Part shown: one piece after another, positions 46,381 to 59,130 of the stretch
How positions within the stretch are numbered: position 1 is the first letter of the stretch
Layout: each line of letters begins with the position of its first letter
The notes under the pieces: model-generated
What the model saw: only the letters and a program-made list of their open reading frames with translations
What the model was told of the DNA's origin: nothing
The model's database searches: none
Program-made: the position numbers and the translations under genes
Assembly (NCBI GenBank): GCA_037074705.1
Contig: CM073591.1
Span: 80,582,532-80,646,531, forward strand
Length of the DNA stretch: 64,000 nucleotides
Direction of reading: 5' to 3'
Source: Zhengitettix transpicula
Taxonomy: Eukaryota; Arthropoda; Insecta; Orthoptera; Tetrigidae

Positions 46381-48844
46381 TCTTCTTCCTCCAATGACGA
46401 AAATCAACTCTGGGTGCAATATTATTAATTTTTATTAGAAAATTGATAGCAGTGGAGATAGCTAATATGTGGATAGTGTTGGTCAGATGTTTCATTTGAA
46501 ATTTTAAATTAAAATATAGAAAAACAAATTTAGTGAAGGACAAAAGTGGTATCAAGAAGGAAGGACTGGAAGAAACCAACTTTTCTCTACTCGTTTTCAG
46601 GGAATAAGAATCATCAGTTGAGAGCATAGACACGTTAGTCCGCAACCCTCTAAAAATGGACCTGCTCGGTTAAGTCCAGCTCAGGGAGACGTCTGTCAAC
46701 GGATTTCTGTATCTGACTCTTTTCTTCCCATATTTTCTCTTAAACACAGACAATGGCACAAAATACTGACCAAATATTATCAATTTTAATGAAAAGTTTG
46801 CATATATCAATTGCTGAACTTACGCACTTGACGGTAGGTCTACTTGCTTTGGTTTTAAAGCGCATTTTTACAATATGTGAATATCTGTGTTTTTAGATCT
46901 ATATTTACTTAAAAAAAAGAATTAGGTGAAAAAATTGCATATCATAGCCACATTGACAATTTTTGAAAATTGTTGATGGCCTGGTACTCATCTAAGAAAT
47001 AGAAACCGCTACTATCGAGCTGTACTTCAAGCGAACCTTTCTAAGGACCTATATGTAAATATGCAGTCAATGAAAATATAAATATCATAGTAACCAAAAT
47101 ACGTTCGCTCAGGCACCGTGACTTCGCTTGGTGAAATTCGGGTGGGGAAATTAAACCACGCAGCTACAAACTAATATTTTTTTGTTTCTACATTTTGAAC
47201 AGACGATTCACAAATTTAGACCAAACACGTAATAGAATAATTAGAAATGTACGAGTAAAAACTACGAAAAATAATAAGTTCCGAAGTGAGTGACAGCGTC
47301 CATGAAAGATGAAAATAATTTCCCTAGAAGTATTATTGTGCCCCAGAAAGAATATGGAGGCGAATTAAAACTTTACTTGCTGTCTTTATGCCTTGTACAC
47401 ATTGTTTTCCTATATTATCAAACACAAACAGGTCTACAGAATTACGGCCTTCAGAATTCAGAAGGATTTTCAAAACAATATTCATTAGCAAATGTTTTCA
47501 AAAAAGCAGCCCTCGATAACAACATGCGCCGTATTAAAGTGGATTCTAGATCACGATGAGTCAACTTATTTACATGAATCAGCGCAATAGTTTTAGGGCA
47601 GCGCACTCGTGAATTGCTCACTTCCGCAGGATGACACACAGCGCAAAGTTTTTTTTAATTCTCAACCTTAGACATATTTATTCCGAGACACTAAACGTAG
47701 AGAAATGAAAAAAAATTGTTCCTTACAAACACATACTTTATTAGGCTTTTGTTGTTCGAGGGAAAAGCTCGTGGCACACAACGCGACTCACAAACAAATT
47801 AAGATACTAGAATAACAATTATGCAAAATTTAGGTTAATTGCTGGATTAACCGAATTACCATCCTACCACGAAAATTATGTACATATTTAAAATTTGCAT
47901 ATACTATAACCATATTTAACCAACAAATAATCTTATGATAAAAGTTTTGTCAAATAAATTTAAAAAAAACACAACACGACTGGATAGTAAACAGCGCGAC
48001 AGGATATATGTTGGTGGGTAAAAATCCTAATACAAGGCACTAATCTATGTCTAATGTATAATGTACTTCTTATTGGAGATGTTAATGGAAAGTACATGAT
48101 AAAGAATTTGCACCGAGTGTTGGCCGTATCAAATTAGTACTGCTGCTGAAAACAATGAAAAAAAATCGCATATATTGAAGACGTATTTAAAAGACTGGAT
48201 TTTTTCTTTAGTAATGAACACATGAAATAAAAAAGTATGGCGACTTTATACCAATATATGTGCGCGAGACAAAAGTACGACAAAGCTGAGGACCAACACC
48301 GTCATGGAGATTTGCATAAAATTAGTTCTTTTATTTTATAAAGTGAATACCTATTTTCACACAAACATTAATACTTACAAAATGCCACCTATTGTTTGGT
48401 CTGAGATATCAGCATTCATAGTTTACGATTATAGCGCCTGTAAGAACACGTAAGAAAGAGACCTTATCAGACAACATCGAGACATATTGGATTCTACAAT
48501 AAAACTCACATTTACCTGTCATAAAACTACGTCATTATTTCACTAAAATGTTTGTGCAAAGCGTCGTTACTCCGTCTTCATGTCCCGTGAACTATGATTA
48601 CCACAGAGCGTCAATTTTAAATAGTAGCATTGTTAATCAAACTTGTGGCGTGGGAGTCTTTATAGTTGAACTTCCAGAAAGCCATAATTTCAGGAAAAAT
48701 TGTACCTCAAACTTATAACCTTTTATTTACTAATACATAATATACAAGCAGACATTACAATATGTATTTCATTTAAAGACTTGAGTAAAATGATGAGTTG
48801 AAACACTAATAAACAGCACACGACTACCAAACCGCAACAGACCA
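46381..48844. other. Non-coding stretch, nothing recognised
   Basis: AT-rich. An 89-codon plus-strand frame at 47290-47559 shows no family resemblance. Confidence 0.5.
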
Positions 48845-49480
48845 CCTTCAAACATCCTCCTTAAACCTTATTTCAATCTGGGCCAACGACTGGCGCACAG
48901 TCATCAATCCTTCCAAATCCGTAACCGTTCCGTTCTCCCTAAAAATAAAAGGCCACGACCTATCAGTCACTATCAACAACTCCACTATCCCATAAATACC
49001 TTCGCCTAACCCTCGACTCCAAACTAACATAGGCCCTTCACACTTCCCACCTTAAAAAAATAATAATCCACAGATTCCACAACTTAAAACCATTACTCAA
49101 CTCAAAATCTCCTTTATCCTTCACACCAAAAAAAAACTCCTTTACACATCCCTCATATATCCCCTCTGGTTTTATGCCTGTTATATCTGGGCTTCGGCCG
49201 CTACCACCCACATAAATAAAATTCAAATATCCCAAAATAAATTACTCCGGTTTATAACTAACTGTCCCTGGTACGTTACTAACTCTTGAATCCACAATGA
49301 CCTAAATATTCCCTCGACCCAAAAAAGTATAATTTTAACCGCCCTAATCCAACGTAATAGAAATCTCCACCACTTCAATCCCATTATATCAAATACAGAA
49401 TCCCATCTTCCTCCACCTAAACCCCTCCGAAGGCTAAAAAGAAAACTACAAATTGACCTGGCAACCACCACAAATTAACA
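48845..49480 (+). pseudogene. Jockey-like LINE ORF2 C-terminal remnant with 3' end
   Basis: The plus strand (unusually poor in G) reads NLISIWANDWRTVINPSKS and VTVPFSLKIKGHDLS (the W-L-IN--KS---F-- block). A frame change leads to TPLYTSLIYPLWFYACYIWA, ATTHINKIQISQNKLLRFIT and NCPWYVTNS, then IHNDLNIPSTQKS and a C-terminal LKRKLQIDLA. This is the post-palm region of Jockey-clade ORF2. Several stops and frame changes make it dead. It ends at a short CA tract and the TA microsatellite. Confidence 0.85.
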
Positions 49481-49490
49481 CACACACACA

Positions 49491-49492
<2 letters not shown>

Positions 49493-49530
<38 letters not shown>
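49493..49530. repeat. (TA)19 microsatellite
   Basis: An uninterrupted TA tract follows a short (CA)n run at the 3' end of the LINE remnant. It probably grew from the element's simple-sequence tail. Confidence 0.95.
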
Positions 49531-49536
<6 letters not shown>

Positions 49537-52500
49537 TAATTCATAACTTCCTCAACTACTCAAGAAGCAACTACATTTCTTCAAGCTAATTTGAACATGT
49601 CAACGTCATCAAAATTGTATCACAATTGTAAAATCTTCGGATTAAATAATTTTCTGTATTTTAAAATATAAAAAAACTAATAAACAGTCTAAAATTGATT
49701 TTTCTTAAAAAATAATAAAATTGCCCTCATATTTAAAAAAAACCTTATAAGCCTTCATTTTTTACGTCATAATCGCCTGTAATATTAAATTGAAACAACA
49801 GATTTGCTTAAAAACGTTCAATTGACTATTGTTAACATTTGTCAAAGGACTTGATGACAAATTTGTTTAGCTGTTAAAATAGTTTTAACAGAAAATAAAA
49901 TATTTCACATTACCTCAAGCCTCACTTTGCATGAACAACTTTTTATGCAAATAAGGCAAAACATTGTCAATTTTACGGTTTTATAGCACGAGAAAGAATT
50001 CTGGAAACTGACTACCATTTGGTAGTTATGATTAGCCTGAATATAATTATAGAATACATTTATCAAAAAACACTCATCGCGATCTTTCAGTTGTAAAAGC
50101 GTAATGGAAAATAAATAAAGACAGTTTTGTCATATCGCATTGCTCAGAGTTCGAGAAGAAACTATGTTATGATAGGTTTGCGAATTGTTTGCAGGTTCAT
50201 ACCTGTCCTGACACGATAAGGAATTTGGTCGGAATGCTTCAGTGAGCTGGACAAAGATTACAAAATATTCAGGGTCTTTTATCCAAAAGTATTGACCCTG
50301 TAGGAAAAACTGATAACTAGATTTCGAGAGCAATCATTGAATTTATATGGACGTGCGCCTCTTTATAAAATAAATATTTCAGCACTTTGGCTCATCCTCA
50401 GATAAGATAAATTACAGAATCCAAGGATGTAAGAATATACCGTTATCAGCCATAGGTGCAATGATAATATTTCTTATAAAATATTTTTGTCTGGTCTGAT
50501 AAGGCTTTTAAATCACGCTGATCAGATGCAATCTAACTATAACCCTGTAAATAATTTTGAACATTTCTTTATACATACTAGGGAAAAAATTATGGTACGT
50601 CTGCACGTAAACCACTCAGGATTTCAACCATTTCGGCAATTAAATTACAGTTTAAAAAGTCTGAGATTTTTTTTACTGATATTTTAACATCAACATTTTA
50701 CAATCGTCCAAGGATAGTGAAAAGAAGCTAATGAACTCGGCTTGTTTTACGAAATTCTGTTCGAACCTATTTATAACAACTAAAAACGTCCACAAAATAA
50801 CTGGTAAAGGCACTGGAAACCCAGAAATCTTGCAGTTGCTTTCTAGGAAATGACACGACGTAATGAATGGATGTGGAGAATATTTCGTGCCATTTCTGCT
50901 CGTATCTCAAAGGTTACGAAAAAAAATTTTGGTTCAACTATAAATTTAATAGTGCGTAACTGAACAGATCTTCGCTCCTTCCTCTGCAAATTACAAAATC
51001 TGAAGACTGTTTTATCATGAATGGAAAACAAATAATGGAACATAGGTCGCGAATGAAAATATGCTCCTCACTAACCAGAACTATTCATATTTGTTAGTTA
51101 ATTTTAAAAATATTACTGCTGTCTTCTTTTTATTTTTTCACATTCTGCAAACTAGAGCAAAATGATGATGAAAGTTCGAATTTCGGAACAAGTCAATGCG
51201 ATTGAATCACTACTTATAATTAGTGATTTTGTTAAAAAAAATGCATTTGTTAAGGGTTTACTTTTTTTTAACCTGTGGTCATTCTTGTATTCATGTTTTC
51301 TCCTTAAAATATTAAATTTACTTATTTAATAATTCATAATTACATTTTCTCATTTTTTTATTGGAAGTTGAAATATTGTTTCATCAATTAGATGAATTAA
51401 CCAGACCGTTTTATGTATTCACGACTAAGACTATTAAAAAAGTGTGTATCGTGCTCCCACAGCTATTAAAAAACAACATCCTGTACAGAATATTTTCAAG
51501 TATCTGATTCAGTGAACAATCTCTATGACTAATGTTTATTTCACGGAAAATAAAACATTTAAACTGTCGAAGCTGTTAATGAGATTATTACTTTTTTATT
51601 TTGAAGTATAATTGTTATCTTTAAATGTATCAGCGATATCTCAGAATTTGTTCCTCAATTAGCTCAATTTTCACTCTAGAAAATTAAAAACGAATATATC
51701 ACAACTTTTACAATTCGATGCATTGAAGACTGTCGTTCACCTAATAATGTACTGCTACTATACATCTACGATCTCGCCTTTTTTTTATAGCAGCGCAGGG
51801 CATTTACAGCCATATGTTCGGGATAATACGTTATCAGTTATCCACGTCAAGGTCGACAAATTGATAAGAACAAGTGACGTATACGGATGAAGTTCGTAAT
51901 TTCAGGAGTCCTTGTATCAGAACATATGTCACTTCCGTGTATCTTATGAGTGGTTAAAACCAATACTATAATAACGCTACAATTTTATTGCCATACGGCT
52001 AAACAAATATATACGTAGCTTTATTTTGTAAGTCGCGGTAGTTGAGAAAATCTAGGCTATGAAATTAAGATAATTAATTTAGTACTAATTTTTGTCTGCT
52101 GTTTGAGTATTAATATATCTAATTAGTAAACTCTTAACAGTCGTTTTATATTTCATAATTTCTCCTATGCAATTTAATTAAATGTTAAGGGGCAAGAATG
52201 AGCACAACGGCGATAAAGTAAAAATGGGAAATCGTGTAATCTATACAAGTGTTCTTCAAACAGATATTCCTCTCAGGTTCCAAATTTTAATTCGGATTGG
52301 CAAAGTAGTACGCATTAAATACGAAGGGAAGACTGAATACTTGGAAAACCTAGAATCTTTAGTAGAATATTAGAGACGAATAACATCGTCAAAATAAATA
52401 ATAAACAATTTGCGCAAAATGTTCATTTAGATTAATTTTGTTTCCTTAGCTATTTTAAAAAAATGATACGTCTACCAATGCCTACATAATTACATAAATT

Positions 52501-55199
52501 AAAATTGTAAATGTATACCTTATGTCCTAATGAATTTTTAATAACTGCCTATGGAAAATTTTGGAAGTATTCTGAAATGAAGACATTTCGGAAGGATATA
52601 AAACACGGGCTTCTACTACGAAATGTGGCACAGTAAAAGGGAAGACGATAATTACCATTTATTAACAACATATTTAAGTTGGATGTGCTCTGCGCTGTGA
52701 TATGAAAAGACAATGGATAAAGTTCAATAGAGAGTAACGTCAAACCTGACGTTGAATGGCCTAAGATATCGACATGGGGTTTATTTTTTCACCAACGTGC
52801 CAGTTTTTTTATCTATAAATATTCCGAGAAGTTGTTTGTTTGCCGACAGAAAAATTTGCCTTAAGCTGGCCGAATACCACCCACGGTTAATGACATATAA
52901 GAATACTATTTTCCTGAAGAAATATACTGGCTGAAGAATTCTCTCGCATTCCACCTCAATTCCATTGTCTTTTGCTGGGGAGAACTTCCGCGATGAGGAT
53001 AGAGAACAAAAAGAAGCAATATTCGAAGAGAACTTGATAATCGGTGCGTAACAGTCCACAACTAAACGCTTCGTAACATTATCGAATTAATTAATACTAT
53101 TAATTAGCCGAGGTTTTCGTCAGACTGATGATTTCTGAGCACGTAATTTTTATTTGGTATTATCCCAGCCCATCAATCATTTTTGATGAATCTTAATTAG
53201 AGCATTTCTAATAAACTAGGTTCGGAGAAAATGTTTTCGTATCCATTGCAAATATCTGTGACTTTTATAATGAGACGGAGAACACTGGTTAACAATATCA
53301 CCCTAAGAGGAAGTGGCATCGAAAAAACTAGTGGGAAAAAAATGGCATATATAACATTAATGTAAAGCTATGCCATCAGTTAGCATCCGTACAGAAGGAA
53401 AATAATTATTTCATTGAAAAGGTATAAACGAAAGATGCAATATTTGAGTGCAAACCTTCGTAAGGACATAAAAGTATAAAAATGCACACTACACAAGTGG
53501 ATCTTAACTTTGTCAACTGTGCAATATTCCACAGTAGTAATCAATGTTTTGTAATTTACTCGTCTTCACTTCAGACTCCTTCATACATTTTTCCTCCGCA
53601 GCTACACAAAATTATTAAAGTATACAAATATAATTTTAATTTAGAAATAAGTAGTTCTAAATTAGGTTATTTAATAACTCATTCCATATCCTTAATGTTC
53701 AGCTTCTCGATAAACTTTGGTATATGACCTAATAGAAATACTACTGATAAGGACCCTGAAGTGAATTGCCGGATGCAGGATTTGCTAAGTGCTCTATAGG
53801 GTAAAGTTAGAGCCAATATAAACATTCTACGTAATGAAGTGTAGTTTTTCTTTGCACAATGAAGTGTTGTAGAGTGCATAAAAAATTGGTTTTAACACGC
53901 ATTATGAACTATGTGGCGATTATAATTTATAGTGCATGTTCTTAACAGAATTAGGTTTTAACAATTCGACTCAATAAATGCACCATTTCCTCTCTAAGTC
54001 GCGTGATGAAATGTCTCGGAAAATTGAAATGCCTGTTGCGTGTACTGACGTGACAATTTTAATACGTTCAGCACAGGCGGGCTGGAGAAATTGGATTCTC
54101 GTGAGCGTAGAATGAAACACGGTCGGAGGAAATGTGGCGACCACGACCTCTTTCCACGTGGCTTGTGCTTCTCCTCTGCAATGCAAGGTCGAATGTAACG
54201 GTGGCCTACTGCAACTAAATTGGACCTCACACATCCCACTTCACAACACACTCGGAAGAAATGCTCCAAATCGCGCTAGCGGAAACAAATAACCGGCATC
54301 CTTAAGTTATTATTTTTCATATAACGCAACAGGTTCAGCTTGAAAGCTGAGCTAGAGCATATCGTAATTACAAAACGAGACAAGGACAAAACAAATCTTG
54401 CGACCTTTTTGTAATTAATTGCTCTATCCCACTTTTTGCAAGGCTGATGGGCCTCTCCGTGCTTTTGGTCTCTTGGGCACGTAATGTACAAATTATTTAT
54501 TGAATTGAGATTGAAAGTTGGAAGAAAGAGTACAAGCCTTACCTTATTATCCATTATCACTTGAGAATCATTCTACTGTGGTACCCCACGTAAATGAATG
54601 AAATGTATATATGAAACCGTTCAATGCTTAAAGTCGTTCCCTCATAGACAAGAAATTTTATCGATGACGTAAATGAAAGAGTTTTCAGGCGTTAGAGTAA
54701 AAAAAGGTGAACAAAAAAATTTTATATTTATATTTTAATTATTTATTTAAAAAATAAATTTTTCAGTTTTTATAATTCGCTTGTATACATAATATTATAA
54801 ATAAAAATTTATATATATATATACGAATAATACTTTTACAACCTTTGGAGGCGGGTCCCACAACCTAAATTGATGAGAAGAAAAAAGGTAATAGAAACTT
54901 ATGTCCAACAGCCAGTCGTTTTAAAATTATGAATGATATACCATTATGATGATGAAAAATATCTGGCTTTATTATAATATTATAAACAATTTTTTCGGTT
55001 ACAACAGGAAAGTCAACAGAAAGATTCTTGTCTCTTAATTTTATTCTTGGGATGTATAGAAAATTATTAAAAATTGTCATACCTGATGAAGTTCTAGAAT
55101 AGGACGAAATGTCATGAATTTAATATCTTGAGCAATAAACTTAATAATTACTTTTCTGACTCAAGGCGATTTATTATTATGTTCTCCCAGCACGTCTTA
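49531..55199. other. AT-rich non-coding stretch
   Basis: No conserved coding frame, RNA gene or repeat family recognised. A very AT-rich part with a short TA run lies at about 54700-54830. Confidence 0.5.
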
Positions 55200-55610
55200 C
55201 TTTATTCAGAACACTCTCTCAGACCTGCTACAGGATGTGTCATTGCAAATAATAAGAAACATGTGGTTTATACAAGAATTCCAGCACACTTTAGTAACAT
55301 TGTTCGAGAGGCACTAACTGATATTTACCAGATGACAGATGAATAGTTCCCATTTCCCTCCAAACTCAATCTTTGGAATATTATTTGTGGAACCATCAAA
55401 AACAATTGGTTTGTACAACACAAAGGCATGGACTCTTCATCAACGTGTGTTGGACGCCTGCGAAACCGTTCGACATCGTGTGGGGGAGTATTTGAAAGGG
55501 TGCGTCAGTCCATATGACGAGTGGATGTTTGTATAGAAGTCAGCGCAGACCGTTTTAAACATCTGCTTCAAGGTTCCGAGTTGATGAAATTTGTAACACT
55601 TGCTAATAAG
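55200..55610 (+). pseudogene. Tc1/mariner-superfamily transposase remnant
   Basis: Read across frame changes, the plus strand gives RIPAHFSNIVREALTDIY (the GAPAHFS--VR--L motif around the second catalytic aspartate region). A degraded stretch with LNLWNIICGTIKN (compare LDFFLWG-LKN) follows. Then come LYNTKAWTLHQRVLDACETV, GVFERVRQSI, a stop, RVDVCIEVSADRFKHLL and a short tail. The order matches the C-terminal half of Tc3/mariner-type DDE transposases. Stops and at least two frameshifts show that it is dead. Terminal inverted repeats were not located. Confidence 0.7.
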
Positions 55611-55730
55611 CTGATAATATGTATGTTTCGTCGTCAACAACTAAAAACGAACGACTTTTGGACAGATGTTTAAATAATCTTTTTTTCTGGGTTTAGGTGC
55701 CTCCAAAGTTTGTAAAACTACTTTTTTTTG

Positions 55731-56163
55731 AAGGTGTAGACAGGCTATGAATAGGGTAATCCACGTATTGGTAACTCCACTCTTATAGCATAGGAAAGAG
55801 ATTTGAAAGGGGGGATGCAGAAGGGTAGAGGAAGGTAGAAATGGTTAACTAGGGCTCCCGGGCTATGGTTTAAGGATCCTACCCGGCAATTCGCCTAATT
55901 GTGATGTAGGGAAAACCATAGAAAAACCTGCATCAGGTAGGTCGGGCATTTGGTACTTGCTCCACGCCCTTCCGATGGCGGGAGAGGGGGTTTGCTGTGG
56001 GGTCGCAGCTTACCCCTCGCCGTGCCTTGACCGGAGGCAGGTGGCCGACTATTCCAATATAAATAACCAAGGGTTAACTAGGGCCCCCGGGCTATAGTTT
56101 AAGGATCCTACCCGGCATTCGCCTAAAAGTAATGCAGGACAAACCCTATAAAAACCTGCATCA
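55731..56163 (-). repeat. Interspersed repeat R1, copy d with an internally repeated segment
   Basis: The plus strand reads AGGTGTAGACAGGCTATGAA and AGGGTAATCCACG, then GGTTAACTAGGGCTCCCGGG, GGATCCTACCCGGCAATTCG, AACCTGCATCAGGTAGGTCG, CCTTGACCGGAGGCAGGTGG and CCGACTATTCC, the reverse complement of copy c. From about 56068 the segment AAGGGTTAACTAGGGCCCCC to AACCTGCATCA appears a second time, so this locus holds one near-complete and one partial copy in tandem. Confidence 0.85.
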
Positions 56164-56682
56164 GTGAGAGAGAATATCTAGATAGCTGATTTTTAATTAT
56201 TTGGACATATATACAATAGCATTGGTATTAAATATGTCAAATGATTCAAATAAATTACTTCCTCAACATACGCGAGATATTATCTTGCTGTATATTTTGG
56301 TAGCAAGATAAGTGAAACAAACATGCCAACACCAAATGAATAAAATAACTATACAACATTTATGTAAGACAGAAAAAGAAAATTTCCAAAACTATACTAT
56401 GTAGTCCGGAGTGAATTAAATATAAAATTATTAGTATAACAAAAATAGAAGCCGAAGGAATATTCAACGCACGCAACTTAAAATTTAATTTGAATAACAT
56501 TTCTGCCTTATTTTTTACTCTGTCCAGTTGATAAGAGCGTCTGCCTCAAGTTTTTATCAGCCCATTGAAGCATTAACTCTCATATGAATTAAACTTAATA
56601 ATACTTAATAGTTTTTCATGCATCCCACGAAATCTTTCATAAATATTGTAGATCTCTAAACAAGAAAAACTTATAGCATGGC
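56164..56682. other. Non-coding stretch, nothing recognised
   Basis: AT-rich. No feature seen. Confidence 0.5.
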
Positions 56683-56946
56683 TTATTTGAAGTAACATTC
56701 ACAATCGTTATCAAGAATTTGACCGAAATAAGTAATTTTCTGATACGCCTGACTAAGTTCTGGGGAAATGAGACTCGAAACTGAATGTTGTGAAGCACTG
56801 CTCTGTGAGATTTGATCGTGTGGGAACCGGAATGTTAAGTTCAGTATCTCCGCAAACACGTGTGCAACATTCCTTTGTAAGGATTGTGCAAACCCAAGCA
56901 GCCGATTAGTCATCACCTCGTGGGGAAGCTGCCCGAGTTCAGACAT
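56683..56946 (-). CDS. Uncharacterised 87-codon open frame, possibly a first exon
   Basis: The frame starts MSELGQLPHEVMTNRLLGF at 56946 and reads through AQSLQRNVAHVFAEILNLTF, then an S/Q-rich stretch, to a stop at 56683. Its amino-acid make-up is balanced and the ATG context (GTCATGTC) is acceptable, so it looks more protein-like than its AT-rich surroundings would predict. No family, domain or convincing splice donor was recognised. It may equally be chance. Confidence 0.2.
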   Translation of the reverse strand: MSELGQLPHEVMTNRLLGFAQSLQRNVAHVFAEILNLTFRFPHDQISQSSASQHSVSSLISPELSQAYQKITYFGQILDNDCECYFK

Positions 56947-57982
56947 GACTACAACTTATGACCAACGAACACAATTCTAAAACAATTGTCGGAAATTTTG
57001 AAAGGCGCCTTACCCTTGTTCACGAATAACACAATTTTCGAGTAGTGCAAAAGCTCAGAAAGGTTGGCAGGTAAACAATACGAATTTAGCTAATTCTGTT
57101 GCCTTCAAATTTCTATACAGATGCTGAATCGTTCCAACAATTGTTGCCGTGAAACAAATTGACTTGCTTCTATTTGCGTATTTTTTTTAGAAACGAAATA
57201 AAGAAAAGTGACAAATGAACAACTGAACTTATGCTCTATAATAATATTGAATCATAAACCCACTTGGTATTTTAGAGTTTGTGTTGATGTGAAAAAAAGT
57301 TATTTCATTTACGGAACAAAGTTTTGAGCTTGTGGAGCAAATAAGAAGAAATTAGGAGGCTTATTCCGCCAGTTAGGATTTGCAAAAGATTTTCATCTGA
57401 GAATAGGGAATACAGAAGTTAAAAAAGGACAGTTGGGTAGCACAAAATGACATTTGAAAGGTTCCAAAGAATTTTGAAGATTAAATGGACAGGCAAAGAT
57501 AATTGATGAGGAAGTTTCACGAAATATTAGCGGAGTCAGGGAGCCAGTCCGAGCTTTCTGAAAATAGATGAATTAATGGTACTAATAAACATTTTAATAT
57601 AATATAATAACAATGACAGGAAAAAATATAAAGGGTAAGACAGATAATTACAGTACACGAAAATAATAATAGATTCTGCTGGGCGTATTTAAGACATCCG
57701 ATATGACGACGATACAAGTTGAAGAACAACTCTACACCATCGATGACTCAGGTCTCCAAGAAATAGATATTTACACAGAATAAAACCCTTTTCCATCACG
57801 TAAAAAATTGTCAGACGATTAATTTTATGTAACTCTCAACTTTCCCATTGTGTGTCAACATTTATTACAACCACTTATACTCAGACGACAAGTCGCCGAT
57901 TTCCCTAGTGGTTTAATCTTCCGTTTATCCCTTCAGCTTCAATAAGTTGAACAGTCTTTCCCACCATAATATTTCCTAGTTC

Positions 57983-57983
<1 letters not shown>
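56947..57983. other. Non-coding stretch, nothing recognised
   Basis: AT-rich. No protein-like frame or repeat copy recognised. Confidence 0.5.

Positions 57984-58026
<43 letters not shown>
57984..58026. repeat. (TA)21 microsatellite
   Basis: An uninterrupted alternating TA tract of 43 bases. Confidence 0.95.
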
Positions 58027-58028
<2 letters not shown>

Positions 58029-58229
58029 AAAATCATAAAATTCTTGGAGATTGTTTATAACCAACGGCTATAATCACAGACACGAAACCAGAAATCGTTT
58101 CGTTCTCAGATCGGAAAAATCCAACAAATGTGCAAGTGTAACATTCATTATTCAGTAATAACTTAACATAAATGCTTTCTTGAAAATATGGAGGGTTTCA
58201 AATACTATGGCACATTTATAAACGCAAAG

Positions 58230-58524
58230 TACCGTATTTTACGGACTATAAGACGCATTTTTTCTTCAAATAATTGCTTCCAGAATTCAGGTACGTCTTA
58301 TACTCGAAATTAATATAAAAATGCCCAGTGTTTGATTTAAAATTCCCGCCAGTCATAAAAATGTCCATATATTCGATTCCGCAAAAAACCTATCTCTATC
58401 TGGAAACAAGATTTTTTTTTTAGTCTGGGTTTGTAATCTAATAATAATAGAAATTGTAAAAATGTTATTTTAAAAAAAATTGCTTAAAAATTAAGGTGCA
58501 TCTTATAGTCCGTAAAATACGGTA
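58230..58524. mobile_element. MITE of about 291 bp with terminal inverted repeats and TA target duplication
   Basis: The left end TACCGTATTTTACGGACTATAAGACGCA and the reverse complement of the right end match at 27 of 28 positions. TA dinucleotides at 58230-58231 and 58523-58524 flank the element, as for Tc1/mariner-type insertions. The interior is AT-rich and non-coding, so movement would depend on a transposase supplied elsewhere. Each end also contains the self-complementary CCGTA-TACGG. It is nearly intact and therefore probably younger than its neighbours. Confidence 0.85.
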
Positions 58525-59130
58525 AACGTTTACTTTTCTTATCAATGCTTATTACTCCATTCCTGATTTTTTTTAAATCGTTCTGCAAGAACGTTCTGCA
58601 ATCGTTCAAGAAGATGACTGAATTTCCATTTTAATTAGTATAACTTGCTTTTGTTCTGGTAATTTCCTATGGCAAATACGAATCGTCCAGGACGAAGATT
58701 GACATCGGGATAGAAACCATTGCGTTCCTTTCTCCATTAAAAGTATGTTAAATTTTTAATTATATCTGTGACTTAGTGATTGTAGTGCAGTGTTTATGCT
58801 TACACTATTCAGTAAATAAGACAATAATTGTTTTCCCAGTTTGTGTATGTTCAATTCCCACCATCATCTATGCAGATATTTTATTATTTAAACGTTGATT
58901 AGTTAGTAGTATATTTCCATATTACTACTGATGAGAGGCCAATGATATATTTATTACGATTACTATGTACTAATGGTTAATATAAAATAAATTTAATCAA
59001 TCTTGGAAATTCAATTTAGGTGGAAACTTATGCAGTGTCTCATTTTACATGTTGTTACTATTAAGTTTTCGGGAATTTGAAACAATTCCGAATGATCATA
59101 TAGGGAAAAAATACTTACAGTGAAAAAATT
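58525..59130. other. AT-rich stretch, nothing recognised
   Basis: No feature seen between the MITE and R2 copy c. Confidence 0.5.

Noticed and set aside
54700..54830. Very AT-rich segment with a short TA run, considered as an origin or matrix-attachment site
   Set aside because: Low-complexity AT alone is not evidence of function in this AT-rich genome.
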